From positions 3,286,001-3,350,000 of the forward strand of contig NZ_CP058627.1 in assembly GCF_013403565.1 (NCBI RefSeq): a DNA stretch of 64,000 bases. The letters run 5' to 3'. The translations under genes and the position numbers were made by a program. The stretch is from Chitinibacter bivalviorum (GTDB lineage Bacteria > Pseudomonadota > Gammaproteobacteria > Burkholderiales > Chitinibacteraceae). Positions 36,932 through 44,806 of this stretch are shown here, piece after piece. The first letter of the stretch is position 1. The number at the start of each line of letters is the position of its first letter. Below the pieces are notes generated by a model. That model worked only from the letters and a program-made list of their open reading frames with translations, was not told the DNA's origin and searched no databases.

Positions 36932-37624
36932 TTGAATACACAGCTCAATAAGTTAAATAGTGAGTACTTGATGCGTGTTTTTGTCCTTTGTGTTTTTTAC
37001 GCTGTCTTTGGCTTTATATATGTGCTTTCTCCATATTGGATGATGATCCAAGTTGGCTCTGCCATTCAAAATAAAGATGCTGAGGCAGTCATTAAGCACG
37101 TCAATCTAGCTGCGCTAGGGCAGCAACTAGCTAAATTTCAGCAATCCTTGCTTGCCGTACAAGACAAGGTTAGAGCTCAGGTTAAGCGAAACAACCCAAA
37201 CATGAACGATGAACAGATCAACCAACTGGTTAACGGTCATTTTTCAATTAATGCAGGTTCGATCGATGCACGTGCTGTTAGTAAAAAACTAGTTCCTGAA
37301 CTTAACAATGTACAGTTGGATAAAATCTCAACAGTTCAGACGAATAACAATTGGTTAGAAAACATAAATCTTAACTTTTCACTGTTACCTCTCGGGCTAA
37401 CTTTACCGCTTACCCCAGAAAAATTGATCAATGCCTTGATTGCACAGCAGGAGCGGGGAAGCTCGGAGGGGCTTTCTTTGTTGGGGTTACTGTTACGCTG
37501 TGAGTACATCGATAGCCAACATATGAAAGTAAAGTTGTTCAGTCGAGCGGGGGTAGATTCTGGTTTGGTGTTAGTACGTGAAGGATGGTTTGAGTGGAAA
37601 ATCAATCGCATTGTTATTTGGTAG
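36932..37624 (+). CDS. DUF2939-like membrane-anchored protein
   Basis: A 230-residue protein with one N-terminal anchor (VFVLCVFYAVFGFIYVLSPYW) and the DUF2939-type segment MIQVGSAIQNKDAEAVIKHVNLAALGQQLAKF. The longest frame starts with TTG at 36932; an ATG at 36971 removes 13 residues and is an equally good start. It follows the large membrane protein by 10 bp. DUF2939 proteins are membrane-associated and of unknown function. Confidence 0.7.
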   Translation: MNTQLNKLNSEYLMRVFVLCVFYAVFGFIYVLSPYWMMIQVGSAIQNKDAEAVIKHVNLAALGQQLAKFQQSLLAVQDKVRAQVKRNNPNMNDEQINQLVNGHFSINAGSIDARAVSKKLVPELNNVQLDKISTVQTNNNWLENINLNFSLLPLGLTLPLTPEKLINALIAQQERGSSEGLSLLGLLLRCEYIDSQHMKVKLFSRAGVDSGLVLVREGWFEWKINRIVIW

Positions 37625-37714
37625 CCGCTGATATATCAATCGGTCTTTTTGTGTAGATGCTATATTGAAGTGTTGGCTCGGTTTAAATCTCATGCATTTT
37701 CTGAATGTAATAAT

Positions 37715-37957
37715 ATGAATCTTGATGAGCTTCGCGCGCGAGTTCCTCTGCATTGTGATAGCTTGGGAAAGCCACATTTCATCTCACTCAATGATGTGCC
37801 AGAGCCATGGCGCAGCCAATTTCAAAATGCAATTCGTGGGTCTGCTTGTCCATGTATCCAAGGATTTTCAAGCTGTGCTTTCGCTGCAGATTGGATCGAT
37901 TGGTTAAGTGGTAATTGGCGAGACAAAAGTTCCTATCCGATTGGTCTCGATGATTAA
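37715..37957 (+). CDS. Hypothetical protein (80 aa)
   Basis: An 80-residue protein. It begins MNLDELRARVPLHCDSLG and has a compact, Trp-rich C-terminal part (ACPCIQGFSSCAFAADWIDWLSGNW) with an unusual CxCx8C pattern. The upstream frame could start earlier, but the ATG at 37715 is followed by normal codon use. I do not recognise it. Confidence 0.5.
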   Translation: MNLDELRARVPLHCDSLGKPHFISLNDVPEPWRSQFQNAIRGSACPCIQGFSSCAFAADWIDWLSGNWRDKSSYPIGLDD

Positions 37958-37975
37958 ATTGATAGAGTTAACATC

Positions 37976-38242
37976 ATGACGACATCAACCGAACGTACCC
38001 TTGCTACACTCAGTGCGATACAGTTGCTTCATGACATCAAATCAAACGCTGATGTACCTGAAGAGCTTCGAAAGCGTGCCGAACAAGTGCTAAGGCATTT
38101 TCCCAAGCCCATGGATCTTGTCTCTCTAGCCAGTTTTTGCGATCGTTACCCCTTGGGGCCGCACTTGTTTTGTGCAAATGACCCGTCAACACCTTTATTA
38201 GGGCAGTTGCTCACTCAAATGAGTAAGTATGACTTCAAGTAA
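37976..38242 (+). CDS. BPSL0761-family protein
   Basis: An 88-residue protein whose N-terminal part (MTTSTERTLATLSAIQLLHDIKSNADVPEELRKRAEQVLRHFP) matches the small BPSL0761 family seen in beta-proteobacterial islands. The role is not known. It begins 18 bp after the previous stop, so the two are probably co-transcribed. Confidence 0.7.
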   Translation: MTTSTERTLATLSAIQLLHDIKSNADVPEELRKRAEQVLRHFPKPMDLVSLASFCDRYPLGPHLFCANDPSTPLLGQLLTQMSKYDFK

Positions 38243-38353
38243 ATGCACATGACGCAAGTGGATAAGTAGCGCAATGCTAATTAGTGGCTGCTTTATGGCC
38301 ATAATAAGTAAAAAACACGCGTTGTTTTTGCCCCATTATTCAGAGGTAACCAC

Positions 38354-38755
38354 ATGTCAATTACGATCGATTATTTGAATTGCTCGGTAGCTGAGAAAAT
38401 TTCAGAGATTAGGGCTGGACTTAGTGCTGATGAGGTGGATAACTTAATAAGCCAGTTTCAACTCGATCCGATCGATCTTGCTAGTATGCTTGGCCTGAAC
38501 TCACGTGCTTTGCTGAAAGTAGTTAAGCGCAAAAGCAAGCTGGATCCAGACATTAGCGAGCGTTTGCTGCGTCTGGTTCGGGTTGGCCAGCACACTTCTG
38601 AAATTTTTGGCGATTCAGTTTCTGCTGGGCGCTGGCTCACGCACCCTCATACATCGCTTGATCAGGCGACGCCGCTTTCAATGCTTGATACTGCCTATGG
38701 TGAGCAGTTAGTAGAGCGAGTTCTGTGCTCCATTGAACATGGGCTTCCGATTTGA
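38354..38755 (+). CDS. Xre/MbcA/ParS-type antitoxin (orphan)
   Basis: A 133-residue protein. LDPIDLASMLGLNSRALLKVVKRKSKLDPDISERLLRLVRVG is an Xre-like helix-turn-helix, and EIFGDSVSAGRWLTHPHTSLDQATPLSMLDTAYGEQLVERVLCSIEHG is the ParS/MbcA (DUF2384) toxin-binding domain. Normally the next gene is a RES-domain toxin; here the next 115 bp hold nothing and the following gene is on the other strand, so the antitoxin is orphan or the toxin is lost. Confidence 0.85.
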   Translation: MSITIDYLNCSVAEKISEIRAGLSADEVDNLISQFQLDPIDLASMLGLNSRALLKVVKRKSKLDPDISERLLRLVRVGQHTSEIFGDSVSAGRWLTHPHTSLDQATPLSMLDTAYGEQLVERVLCSIEHGLPI

Positions 38756-38874
38756 AAAATACATATGGCGAACCTAGCCAGCTAGTATCTTCGCCCACAG
38801 CAAATAGCAGTTATAAGGCCGTAGAATGCTTTTTGTTAAGAATAACATCTGCTAAACCACCTACATCACTCCAG

Positions 38875-39153
38875 CTACTCAATCTGTTTTAGTTCTTCAA
38901 TTGAAATTTGCATCAACTGCTCTGGTGATAAATGCGGGTGCTTAAGTGAATAAGCTTTGAGCATTAGCGTTAACGGCTGTACCTGCATTTGCTCTGCTAA
39001 GCCCTCAATCATCGCCAAAGTTGGATTTTTCAAGCCGCGTTCCAGTTGTGAGATGTAAACCCTCGAGCAAACATCTTGTAGGTCTTCTTGACTCATCTTT
39101 TTTGCTTTCCGAATGGATTTCAAGGCCATCGCAAATGCAGCTGTTGTATCCAC
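38875..39153 (-). CDS. XRE-family transcriptional regulator
   Basis: A 92-residue regulator. SIRKAKKMSQEDLQDVCSRVYISQLERGLKNPTLAMIEGLAEQMQVQPLTL is a complete XRE helix-turn-helix domain. A perfect 10-bp inverted repeat (39193-39221) sits 40 bp upstream of its start, between it and a divergent hypothetical gene. It most likely represses both. Confidence 0.85.
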   Translation of the reverse strand: MDTTAAFAMALKSIRKAKKMSQEDLQDVCSRVYISQLERGLKNPTLAMIEGLAEQMQVQPLTLMLKAYSLKHPHLSPEQLMQISIEELKQIE

Positions 39154-39192
39154 AGATCATCTCCAAAAATGAACTGTGATATAGCCATTGCG

Positions 39193-39221
39193 TAAACTAT
39201 AGTACCACATGCTATAGTTTA
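39193..39221. promoter_or_regulatory. Operator-like inverted repeat
   Basis: TAAACTATAG (39193-39202) and CTATAGTTTA (39212-39221) form a perfect 10-bp dyad with a 9-nt spacer. It lies between the XRE gene (minus strand) and the hypothetical gene starting at 39238 (plus strand), overlapping the expected promoter of each. Confidence 0.65.
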
Positions 39222-39237
39222 CATTTTGGTGCAACTC

Positions 39238-39660
39238 ATGTTTTTAGTAAGAGAAGTAAATTATTGCCCGCTAGGGACCTCTGTCGCTGGCAGTGATAGT
39301 CGTTGCTTTACCTCTGTAGAGCTAATCGCGAAGTTCCCTTTTTTTCTAGTAACCATACCTGATGAAAAAAATCAGACTAATAAGCTGATTCGTACACAGC
39401 TTATTTCGCAGGTGTCTGATGTCGTTGAACTTTTGTCCGATTTGAAATTATGTGCTGTCGACGCTGAAATTATGTTCTTGATTCATGATTCTCAACAAAC
39501 AGAGAGAGTATGGAATTTTCAGATTGTCGAATCAATTTGGGAAACAAATTTTTTAGGAGTTGGTTATTTCAAAATCCAATTCTTCAATGGTGACTATTTC
39601 GTATGGCCGCAGAATGGACGTGAAGAGAAAATTTCTCCTCTCTGGAAGAAACTCTGCTAG
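39238..39660 (+). CDS. Hypothetical protein
   Basis: A protein of about 140 residues with no recognised family; FFLVTIPDEKNQTNKLIRTQLISQVSDVVELLS and a C-terminal FKIQFFNGDYFVWPQNGREEK are the clearest parts. The ATG at 39238 is used; TTG/GTG frames just upstream overlap the operator and are less likely. It is divergent from the XRE repressor and probably its target. Confidence 0.55.
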   Translation: MFLVREVNYCPLGTSVAGSDSRCFTSVELIAKFPFFLVTIPDEKNQTNKLIRTQLISQVSDVVELLSDLKLCAVDAEIMFLIHDSQQTERVWNFQIVESIWETNFLGVGYFKIQFFNGDYFVWPQNGREEKISPLWKKLC

Positions 39661-39724
39661 GAGTATTTTTTAATCATAGGAAGTAAAGTTAGATATTAAT
39701 ATTGGGCTACTGCTAGGGAGATTT

Positions 39725-40699
39725 ATGAAAATTAAATTTACAGTATTATTTTCGGCGCTCATATATTCGCACGTATTAGTTGCAGCAACACCTGATGAGG
39801 CATTGATTGCTTTTACGGCCACGCTACCAAGCTCAAAACGCGCGATGACTAAAAATAAAATCGCGACCGAAACGTTGGTCAAAGGAATCTATGCCATTTG
39901 GACTCGACCAGATGATGAACGTGATGTCATTTTGGTGAACGAAAATGCGACGATTTTTAGCCCTACTCTGGGTAAGAATTGGCTCTATACCCGCAGCGGT
40001 GCACCCGCTATCGAAAATCCAGATGAACTGCGCAATGCTTTACGCGCCAATATTCGCTTTGATGAGCTGGTTGAGAAAAAGATCGGTGCCGGCCAACGCA
40101 AAGTAGTGTATTTCGGTGCTTATGACTGCCCATGGTGCAAAGTGTTCCAAGGTCAGCTCAAAACGGCCAAAGGCTTGAATACCACCACTTACTTGGTGCC
40201 AAGCAGTCTCGACGTGATGGATCCTAGCCCAACAAGCCGACAGATCGTGCGATCACTCTGGTGTGATGCGCGCGGTTGGAATAATTGGGATGCGTTTATG
40301 CAAACTCGACAGCCTAGTTTGCTACAGCAACCATCTCCGACATGCTCTCCACTTAAAACCGCCGCACAAGCTCACATTCTGATGGGCATGACGGCAACTG
40401 CGTTTACTTTCCCGCGCTTAGTTGATGATACGGGCTGGGATGGCAACTTGACGCTCAAACCTGCCCCCACTGCAGCCGAGTGGGCCAAAGTGATGGGAGC
40501 AAATTCTCAATCTGTCGCTAAAGGCAGCGTTTTCACGCAACAAGCTGATTTAAGTAATTGGGGTAAAACGCCATCTACGTCGCAATCGGGATCGAGTACT
40601 TATCAGATCGGCGAAGGTGCAGGCCAAGAGTCGAAAGCAGATGGCGAGATGCTTAATCTCGGCGGCATCAAGATCAAATTACCATCGATCAAATACTAG
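39725..40699 (+). CDS. Periplasmic thioredoxin-fold protein (DsbC/PilT-associated style)
   Basis: A 324-residue secreted protein (signal peptide MKIKFTVLFSALIYSHVLVAA). FGAYDCPWCKVFQGQLK holds a CPWC thioredoxin-like active site at about residue 138. The preceding region (DERDVILVNENATIFSPTLG) and the longer tail (GKTPSTSQSGSSTYQIGEG) are typical of DsbC/G-like or conjugative-element thioredoxin proteins. It probably acts in disulfide handling in the periplasm. The start is unambiguous; GGGAG precedes it. Confidence 0.75.
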   Translation: MKIKFTVLFSALIYSHVLVAATPDEALIAFTATLPSSKRAMTKNKIATETLVKGIYAIWTRPDDERDVILVNENATIFSPTLGKNWLYTRSGAPAIENPDELRNALRANIRFDELVEKKIGAGQRKVVYFGAYDCPWCKVFQGQLKTAKGLNTTTYLVPSSLDVMDPSPTSRQIVRSLWCDARGWNNWDAFMQTRQPSLLQQPSPTCSPLKTAAQAHILMGMTATAFTFPRLVDDTGWDGNLTLKPAPTAAEWAKVMGANSQSVAKGSVFTQQADLSNWGKTPSTSQSGSSTYQIGEGAGQESKADGEMLNLGGIKIKLPSIKY

Positions 40700-40707
40700 G
40701 AACAACC

Positions 40708-41142
40708 ATGCTTTTAACCACTAAACAAATGGGCATCATTGCTGTTTCAGCGTGCGTGTTACTCAGCGCGTGTCAAAGCCAGCCCAAAAGTGTAAGCACC
40801 AACTGGCTTACCACCGTAAATATCAACAATCGCCCCACTCAAGCTAATTTGACCTTTGTGCAAACTGGCAATACCGTCGTCGCCAAGGTCACAGAGGGTA
40901 ACAACACCAATTATTGGGTGCAGATCGTCGGTGAAATGAATGGCAATGTTCTGACCGGTAAATACATGGATCATCGCTCTGACCATGGCCGCTGCAACTC
41001 GCTACTCACCTTTGATAAAGCCGCAACAGGTTATTACTGGGGATCGGTTCGTCTGGTGTTTGATGGCAATAAATTCACTGGTAAGCGGAGCAACTGTGAA
41101 GGTGCGCTCGACACAAGCTGGAATGGAGTGTTGGCTAAGTAG
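40708..41142 (+). CDS. Putative lipoprotein
   Basis: A 144-residue protein with a lipobox VLLSACQS near residue 22 and a small beta-rich domain (NYWVQIVGEMNGNVLTGKYMDHRSDHG). It starts 8 bp after the thioredoxin-fold gene, so the two are probably co-expressed at the envelope. No family was recognised. Confidence 0.7.
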   Translation: MLLTTKQMGIIAVSACVLLSACQSQPKSVSTNWLTTVNINNRPTQANLTFVQTGNTVVAKVTEGNNTNYWVQIVGEMNGNVLTGKYMDHRSDHGRCNSLLTFDKAATGYYWGSVRLVFDGNKFTGKRSNCEGALDTSWNGVLAK

Positions 41143-41221
41143 TTGCAGCACAGAGGCCGGACCAACTTCGCGCGCTTGTAGTAGGATCTAAAGTCATGAT
41201 CACTGTCTGAAAGGCCGACTG

Positions 41222-41710
41222 ATGCGCGTATTTGTCGATACTGAATTTACTGATTTCGTGCAAATCGATCTGATCAGTATTGCGCTGGTGAGTGAAGATG
41301 GTCGGGAGTTCTATGCCGAGCGCAATGACTATCGCGCAGAAGATTGCAGCGACTTTGTACGGGAAGCGGTACTACCGTTGCTTGGGCGCATTGAAGGCGC
41401 TACATGTAATCGAACTGAGCTCACGCAACGGCTTCGGGCTTGGTTTGAAGAACTCCCTGAGCCGGCCACGCTGATGTTCGATTACTTTGCGGATTGGGAA
41501 CTGCTGGCCGATGCTTTTTTAGGGGATGAATATGATCAGCCCCCTAAAAACGTTGGCGAGAAGCAGATGCTCACCAGTGAATTCATTGGCAATCCGATTT
41601 TTCAGCGGGCACTCTACAATTCATTCACACCTGAATGGCCAGCCCATCATGCACTTGTTGATGCGCGTGCATTTCGACATGCATTTGTTGCTCTGCTGCA
41701 AGCTAGCTAA
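41222..41710 (+). CDS. 3'-5' exoribonuclease (Rv2179c-like)
   Basis: A 162-residue DEDD exonuclease. MRVFVDTEFTDFVQIDLISIAL gives the Asp-Glu pair; LMFDYFADWELLADAF the third acid; AHHALVDARAFRHAF the His and last Asp. The match is to the Rv2179c-like exoribonuclease family. It stands alone on this strand. It may be cargo of the island. Confidence 0.85.
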   Translation: MRVFVDTEFTDFVQIDLISIALVSEDGREFYAERNDYRAEDCSDFVREAVLPLLGRIEGATCNRTELTQRLRAWFEELPEPATLMFDYFADWELLADAFLGDEYDQPPKNVGEKQMLTSEFIGNPIFQRALYNSFTPEWPAHHALVDARAFRHAFVALLQAS

Positions 41711-41765
41711 GTGTTTATGCCTTATAAATGTTAAGAAACCAAATCATCTTCGAGGGGGAGCCGAA

Positions 41766-42482
41766 TCATGCGGTAAACAATCCACTAGAATTGAATGAAA
41801 TTATTTTGCCAAAAATATTTTTATTTTCCCCCGGTATTTTTGATTTTACCTCAATATAACTTACGGTTATTAATCTATTTGTGCTCAATGCGCGCATCAA
41901 ATCAGGATATTGCTCCGGCTGGTACATTAATTTAATTCCATTCGTACCCGGGGTTTTTCCAGATATTACGAAGCTATCAAACTTGACCTCGTCAACTTGA
42001 ACTTCAGCGATTGTCTGTTCATTGCTTTCTACTTCAAGTTCTCGCCGCGCGAGCTTTGAAATAGGTATTTCTTTTCCATCTACCCGAGTCAATTTTTCTG
42101 GGGTGCTAGCACCCATTCTAAGTTCCATCATAATTTTTGCCGCGTGAAGTTCTTCATTTGATAGCGGTGGAATCTCTTTGTTATTAATCAAGCTTTCGTA
42201 TAACCGGTCTGAGTTCCCAATAGTTCTAATAATTCCATCATGGATAAGATCGGATATCTCTGAATTTGTTCCTGTCGCTCCTAGTGAAAGCTTGATAAAC
42301 ATTTTCTCATCTTTTATTAATATTTCAGTATTGATTATTTTGAAGATTGATTTAATGCTCCTTGCCACCGCATCGGCTTCTCTTTTTGCTTTTTCTGGGC
42401 TAAAGACAATTTCACCGCAGTCATTCTCTTTGACAGGAACATTTAGCTCATAGATTTGACAGTTGGCAGTATGGTTTTTCAT
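41766..42482 (-). CDS. Hypothetical protein
   Basis: A 238-residue soluble protein (MKNHTANCQIYELNVPVKEND start) whose family I do not recognise. It is rich in Lys, Glu and Ile, with a GTNGIKLMYQPEQYPDLMRALS segment and no membrane parts. GAGAG lies before the ATG at 42482; a longer frame to 42524 is possible. It is convergent with the exoribonuclease and its upstream region faces the palindrome array at 42696. Confidence 0.6.
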   Translation of the reverse strand: MKNHTANCQIYELNVPVKENDCGEIVFSPEKAKREADAVARSIKSIFKIINTEILIKDEKMFIKLSLGATGTNSEISDLIHDGIIRTIGNSDRLYESLINNKEIPPLSNEELHAAKIMMELRMGASTPEKLTRVDGKEIPISKLARRELEVESNEQTIAEVQVDEVKFDSFVISGKTPGTNGIKLMYQPEQYPDLMRALSTNRLITVSYIEVKSKIPGENKNIFGKIISFNSSGLFTA

Positions 42483-42695
42483 ATAGTAACTCTCATATTT
42501 AATCATCTGAAAAAAGCATATCACCTCTGTACTGAAAATGCATTTTCCTGGCCTGTATTAACGCCGTACATGCATTTAGATAAATTGAAATCTAGAGTTT
42601 TGTTGTGATATTTGGATGAAGTGAAGTGTACAAGCTCAAATTTATGTACTGATTGAATATTGTAATGATCTATCAAGTCGTGTTTTGCCCATAGT

Positions 42696-43170
42696 AGTTT
42701 ATACGTATAAATCGGGTGCGGTGGCTGGGTCAGTTTATACGTATAAATCGGGCATGATGGCTGGTCAGTTTATACGTGTAAATCGGGGTCGATGGCTGAG
42801 TCAGTTTATACGTATAAATCGGGCGCGGTGGCTGGTCAGTTTATACGTGTAAATCGGGGTCGGTGGCTGAGTCAGTTTATACGTATAAATCGGGCGCGGT
42901 GGCTGGTCAGTTTATACGTGTAAATCGGGGTCGATGGCTGGTCAGTTTATACGTGTAAATCGGGGTCGATGGCTGGTCAGTTTATACGTGTAAATCGGGG
43001 TCGATGGCTGTTCAGTTTATACGTGTAAATCGGGGTCGATGGCTGAATCAGTTTATACGTATAAATCGGGGTCGATGGCTGAGTCAGTTTATACGTGTAA
43101 ATCGGGGTTGGTGGCTGGTCAGTTTATACGTATAAATCAGGGGGCCGCAGTTGAGTCAGTTTATACGAAA
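42696..43170 (+). repeat. Tandem array of 13 palindrome-bearing 35-36 bp units
   Basis: Thirteen complete units plus a degenerate fourteenth begin with AGTTTATACG and are 35 or 36 bp long. The core is the perfect palindrome TTTATACGTATAAA in units 1, 2, 4, 6, 11 and 13 and the one-base variant TTTATACGTGTAAA in units 3, 5, 7, 8, 9, 10 and 12. The spacer (ATCGGGG-like, then GGTGGCTG or GATGGCTG, then GTC) is also conserved, so this is a tandem amplification and not a CRISPR array, whose spacers differ. The last unit decays into TTTATACGAAAAAA. It ends 120 bp before an XRE regulator gene. Regulator-binding iterons are the most likely meaning. Confidence 0.9.
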
Positions 43171-43214
43171 AAACCACGTTCGACGTGCAGTGTATAGATT
43201 CTGACTCGGTGCAG

Positions 43215-43252
43215 ATTAAATGCTGTATTTATGCTCATTTACAGCATTTAAT
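43215..43252. promoter_or_regulatory. Perfect 13-bp inverted repeat before the regulator gene
   Basis: ATTAAATGCTGTA (43215-43227) and TACAGCATTTAAT (43240-43252) form a perfect 13-bp dyad with a 12-nt loop, 38 bp before the start codon at 43290. It differs from the array palindrome, so it could be a second operator or an RNA hairpin in the leader. Confidence 0.6.
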
Positions 43253-43289
43253 AAAGTCGCGATTATGGCTGCACACAAACGGAGGACAT

Positions 43290-44591
43290 ATGAAAAAAGG
43301 CCGGCCATCATTCAAGCTAGATACTCAGTACTTACGCAGACTTCGCAAAGAACGACAGCTCACCCAGAGCGCAATGTCTAAAGCTATTTCCTCTCACTAT
43401 CCTAGCTGGGGTTGTAATGGTCAAAGTTCAGAGGAAACGATGACCGCCGACTATCAGCGTATTGAAGCAAAAGGACGCACAAGCCCGCAGGTTGCAGAGG
43501 TAATTGCAAAAGTATTGGATGTTCCAATTGCATTTCTTCAAGGAGAAGTACTTCCTGATTCTGCTGAATACCTTAAGAAAATTACACTATTGCTTAATGA
43601 TCAGATTGCCACGGGAGAAAACAAAAAACTAATGTTGGCGTATTCAGAATTTGAGAAGGCAAACGCAGGAAAAGGGCTTGAGCGCTTAGCCGAAGACATC
43701 AGTAAGCGCATAGAAGTTGTACAACTTGGCCGGAACCCTTCTGAGCTTGCGGATCTCATTGAATATACAGGGTTAAGCAAAACTGAAATTCTTATGCCTG
43801 CAAATTGTGATGGGCATTGGTTTGTAACGACAACCTTTCGAGAAAGTTATCGTGTTGACATTCTGCAAAGTACGGTGGGTATTTGGGGTTATATTTGCGA
43901 TCGCTTTAAAGAGTTTCCCCGCCTGCCAACTTCAGACGAAAGTGTTCGAATTTGGCGCGACGGATTTTGGTACCGAATTGAAATATATTTTCCATTATGC
44001 CATAGCCCCGCACGCATTGATTTTGTTCGTTGTGAGGCGAATGAACATGGTGTTCGATGGTGTAAACCGATGCAGCGAGATGAGCTGTCCATCTTATCCC
44101 TGTTAAAGGATTGGTCATTCCATTCCTTTAATTTCAGCACTCTCTTTGATGGGGCTCCTACACCACAGACAGTTGAGCAATTGCGATTCAAAATAATCGA
44201 ATTTGAAAATGGTAGCTATGGCGACGTTATCGATACTCAATATGTCGCTGTAGATTTAGATGAGTTCCGTATCCATCAGGATCGTAATAAAAATCGTGGA
44301 CACAGTCACCGTCTGCTTACTGAATGGCTACTCTATGAGCTGAAGAACAAGCTGTATCCGATTTTGATAACGTATCCGTCTGAATATTGGTCGGTTTCAG
44401 GGGGCGAGCATATTGAAATTTTCCTTAAACCATCATACGCGGATCGACACATTGGTATTGGAATCCGTTATCGGATCCAATTAGTAGAAGAACTTCCATC
44501 AGGAAAAAATGAGTCTGCTCCATGGCGTTATGTAGATATCGAGCGAGCAAAGAAAACAATTGAATCTTGGCTAATCTCTTCGCGAAATTAG
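43290..44591 (+). CDS. XRE-type regulator with unknown C-terminal domain
   Basis: A 433-residue protein. Residues 1-90 hold a helix-turn-helix (YLRRLRKERQLTQSAMSKAISSHYPSWG; then TMTADYQRIEAKGRTSPQVAEVIAKVLDVPIAFLQGE), interrupted by an extra loop. The remaining 340 residues are a domain I do not recognise, with DGHWFVTTTFRESYRVDILQ and IWRDGFWYRIEIYFPLCHSP. The start follows GGAGG at 43281-43285. Location after 13 palindromic repeats suggests autogenous control. A 27-residue peptide gene follows 99 bp later. Confidence 0.8.
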   Translation: MKKGRPSFKLDTQYLRRLRKERQLTQSAMSKAISSHYPSWGCNGQSSEETMTADYQRIEAKGRTSPQVAEVIAKVLDVPIAFLQGEVLPDSAEYLKKITLLLNDQIATGENKKLMLAYSEFEKANAGKGLERLAEDISKRIEVVQLGRNPSELADLIEYTGLSKTEILMPANCDGHWFVTTTFRESYRVDILQSTVGIWGYICDRFKEFPRLPTSDESVRIWRDGFWYRIEIYFPLCHSPARIDFVRCEANEHGVRWCKPMQRDELSILSLLKDWSFHSFNFSTLFDGAPTPQTVEQLRFKIIEFENGSYGDVIDTQYVAVDLDEFRIHQDRNKNRGHSHRLLTEWLLYELKNKLYPILITYPSEYWSVSGGEHIEIFLKPSYADRHIGIGIRYRIQLVEELPSGKNESAPWRYVDIERAKKTIESWLISSRN

Positions 44592-44621
44592 TGACCTAGA
44601 TTTTTTTCGATTAATTAATTC

Positions 44622-44655
44622 GATTGTGTTGGGGAGGGCTCGGACTGACACAATC
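44622..44655 (+). promoter_or_regulatory. Stem-loop between regulator and peptide gene
   Basis: GATTGTGT (44622-44629) can pair with ACACAATC (44648-44655) around an 18-nt loop containing GGGGAGGGC. It lies 36 bp before the peptide start and could be an attenuator or part of the promoter region. Confidence 0.35.
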
Positions 44656-44690
44656 AGCCGATATGCCGAGTCAAACTTAGGAGAAATATC

Positions 44691-44774
44691 ATGACATTAC
44701 ACTTAGAAAATGGGCCAAGTACTACTGGCAAACCCTCTGGTGGTGGTCGTGGCAATAACCCGCCACGGAAATAA
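44691..44774 (+). CDS. Micro-peptide, 27 aa, Gly/Pro-rich basic tail
   Basis: A 27-codon gene beginning MTLHLENGPSTTGKP and ending SGGGRGNNPPRK, then TAA. AGGAG (44679-44683) is placed well before the ATG, which supports translation. It has no cysteine, no signal peptide and no membrane segment; half of it is Gly/Pro/Asn. A strong hairpin follows the stop. The pairing of an XRE-family regulator with a tiny peptide recalls peptide-regulator systems, but no such role is shown. Confidence 0.6.
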   Translation: MTLHLENGPSTTGKPSGGGRGNNPPRK

Positions 44775-44790
44775 AAAGGCTATTAAACGA

Positions 44791-44806
44791 GGAGGGTATG
44801 CCCTCC
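44791..44806 (+). terminator. Hairpin after the micro-peptide gene
   Basis: GGAGGG-TATG-CCCTCC is a perfect 6-bp GC stem with a 4-nt loop, 16 bp after the peptide stop. There is no T run, so it may be a processing or stability hairpin rather than a classical terminator. From here to 45504 (about 700 bp) I see no secure gene; a 14-bp direct repeat AATCTTCGGTGCCA occurs twice (near 44959 and 45147). Confidence 0.4.

Noticed and set aside
42696..43170. CRISPR array
   Set aside because: The segments between repeated cores are themselves nearly identical and there are no cas genes nearby; this is a tandem satellite-like array.
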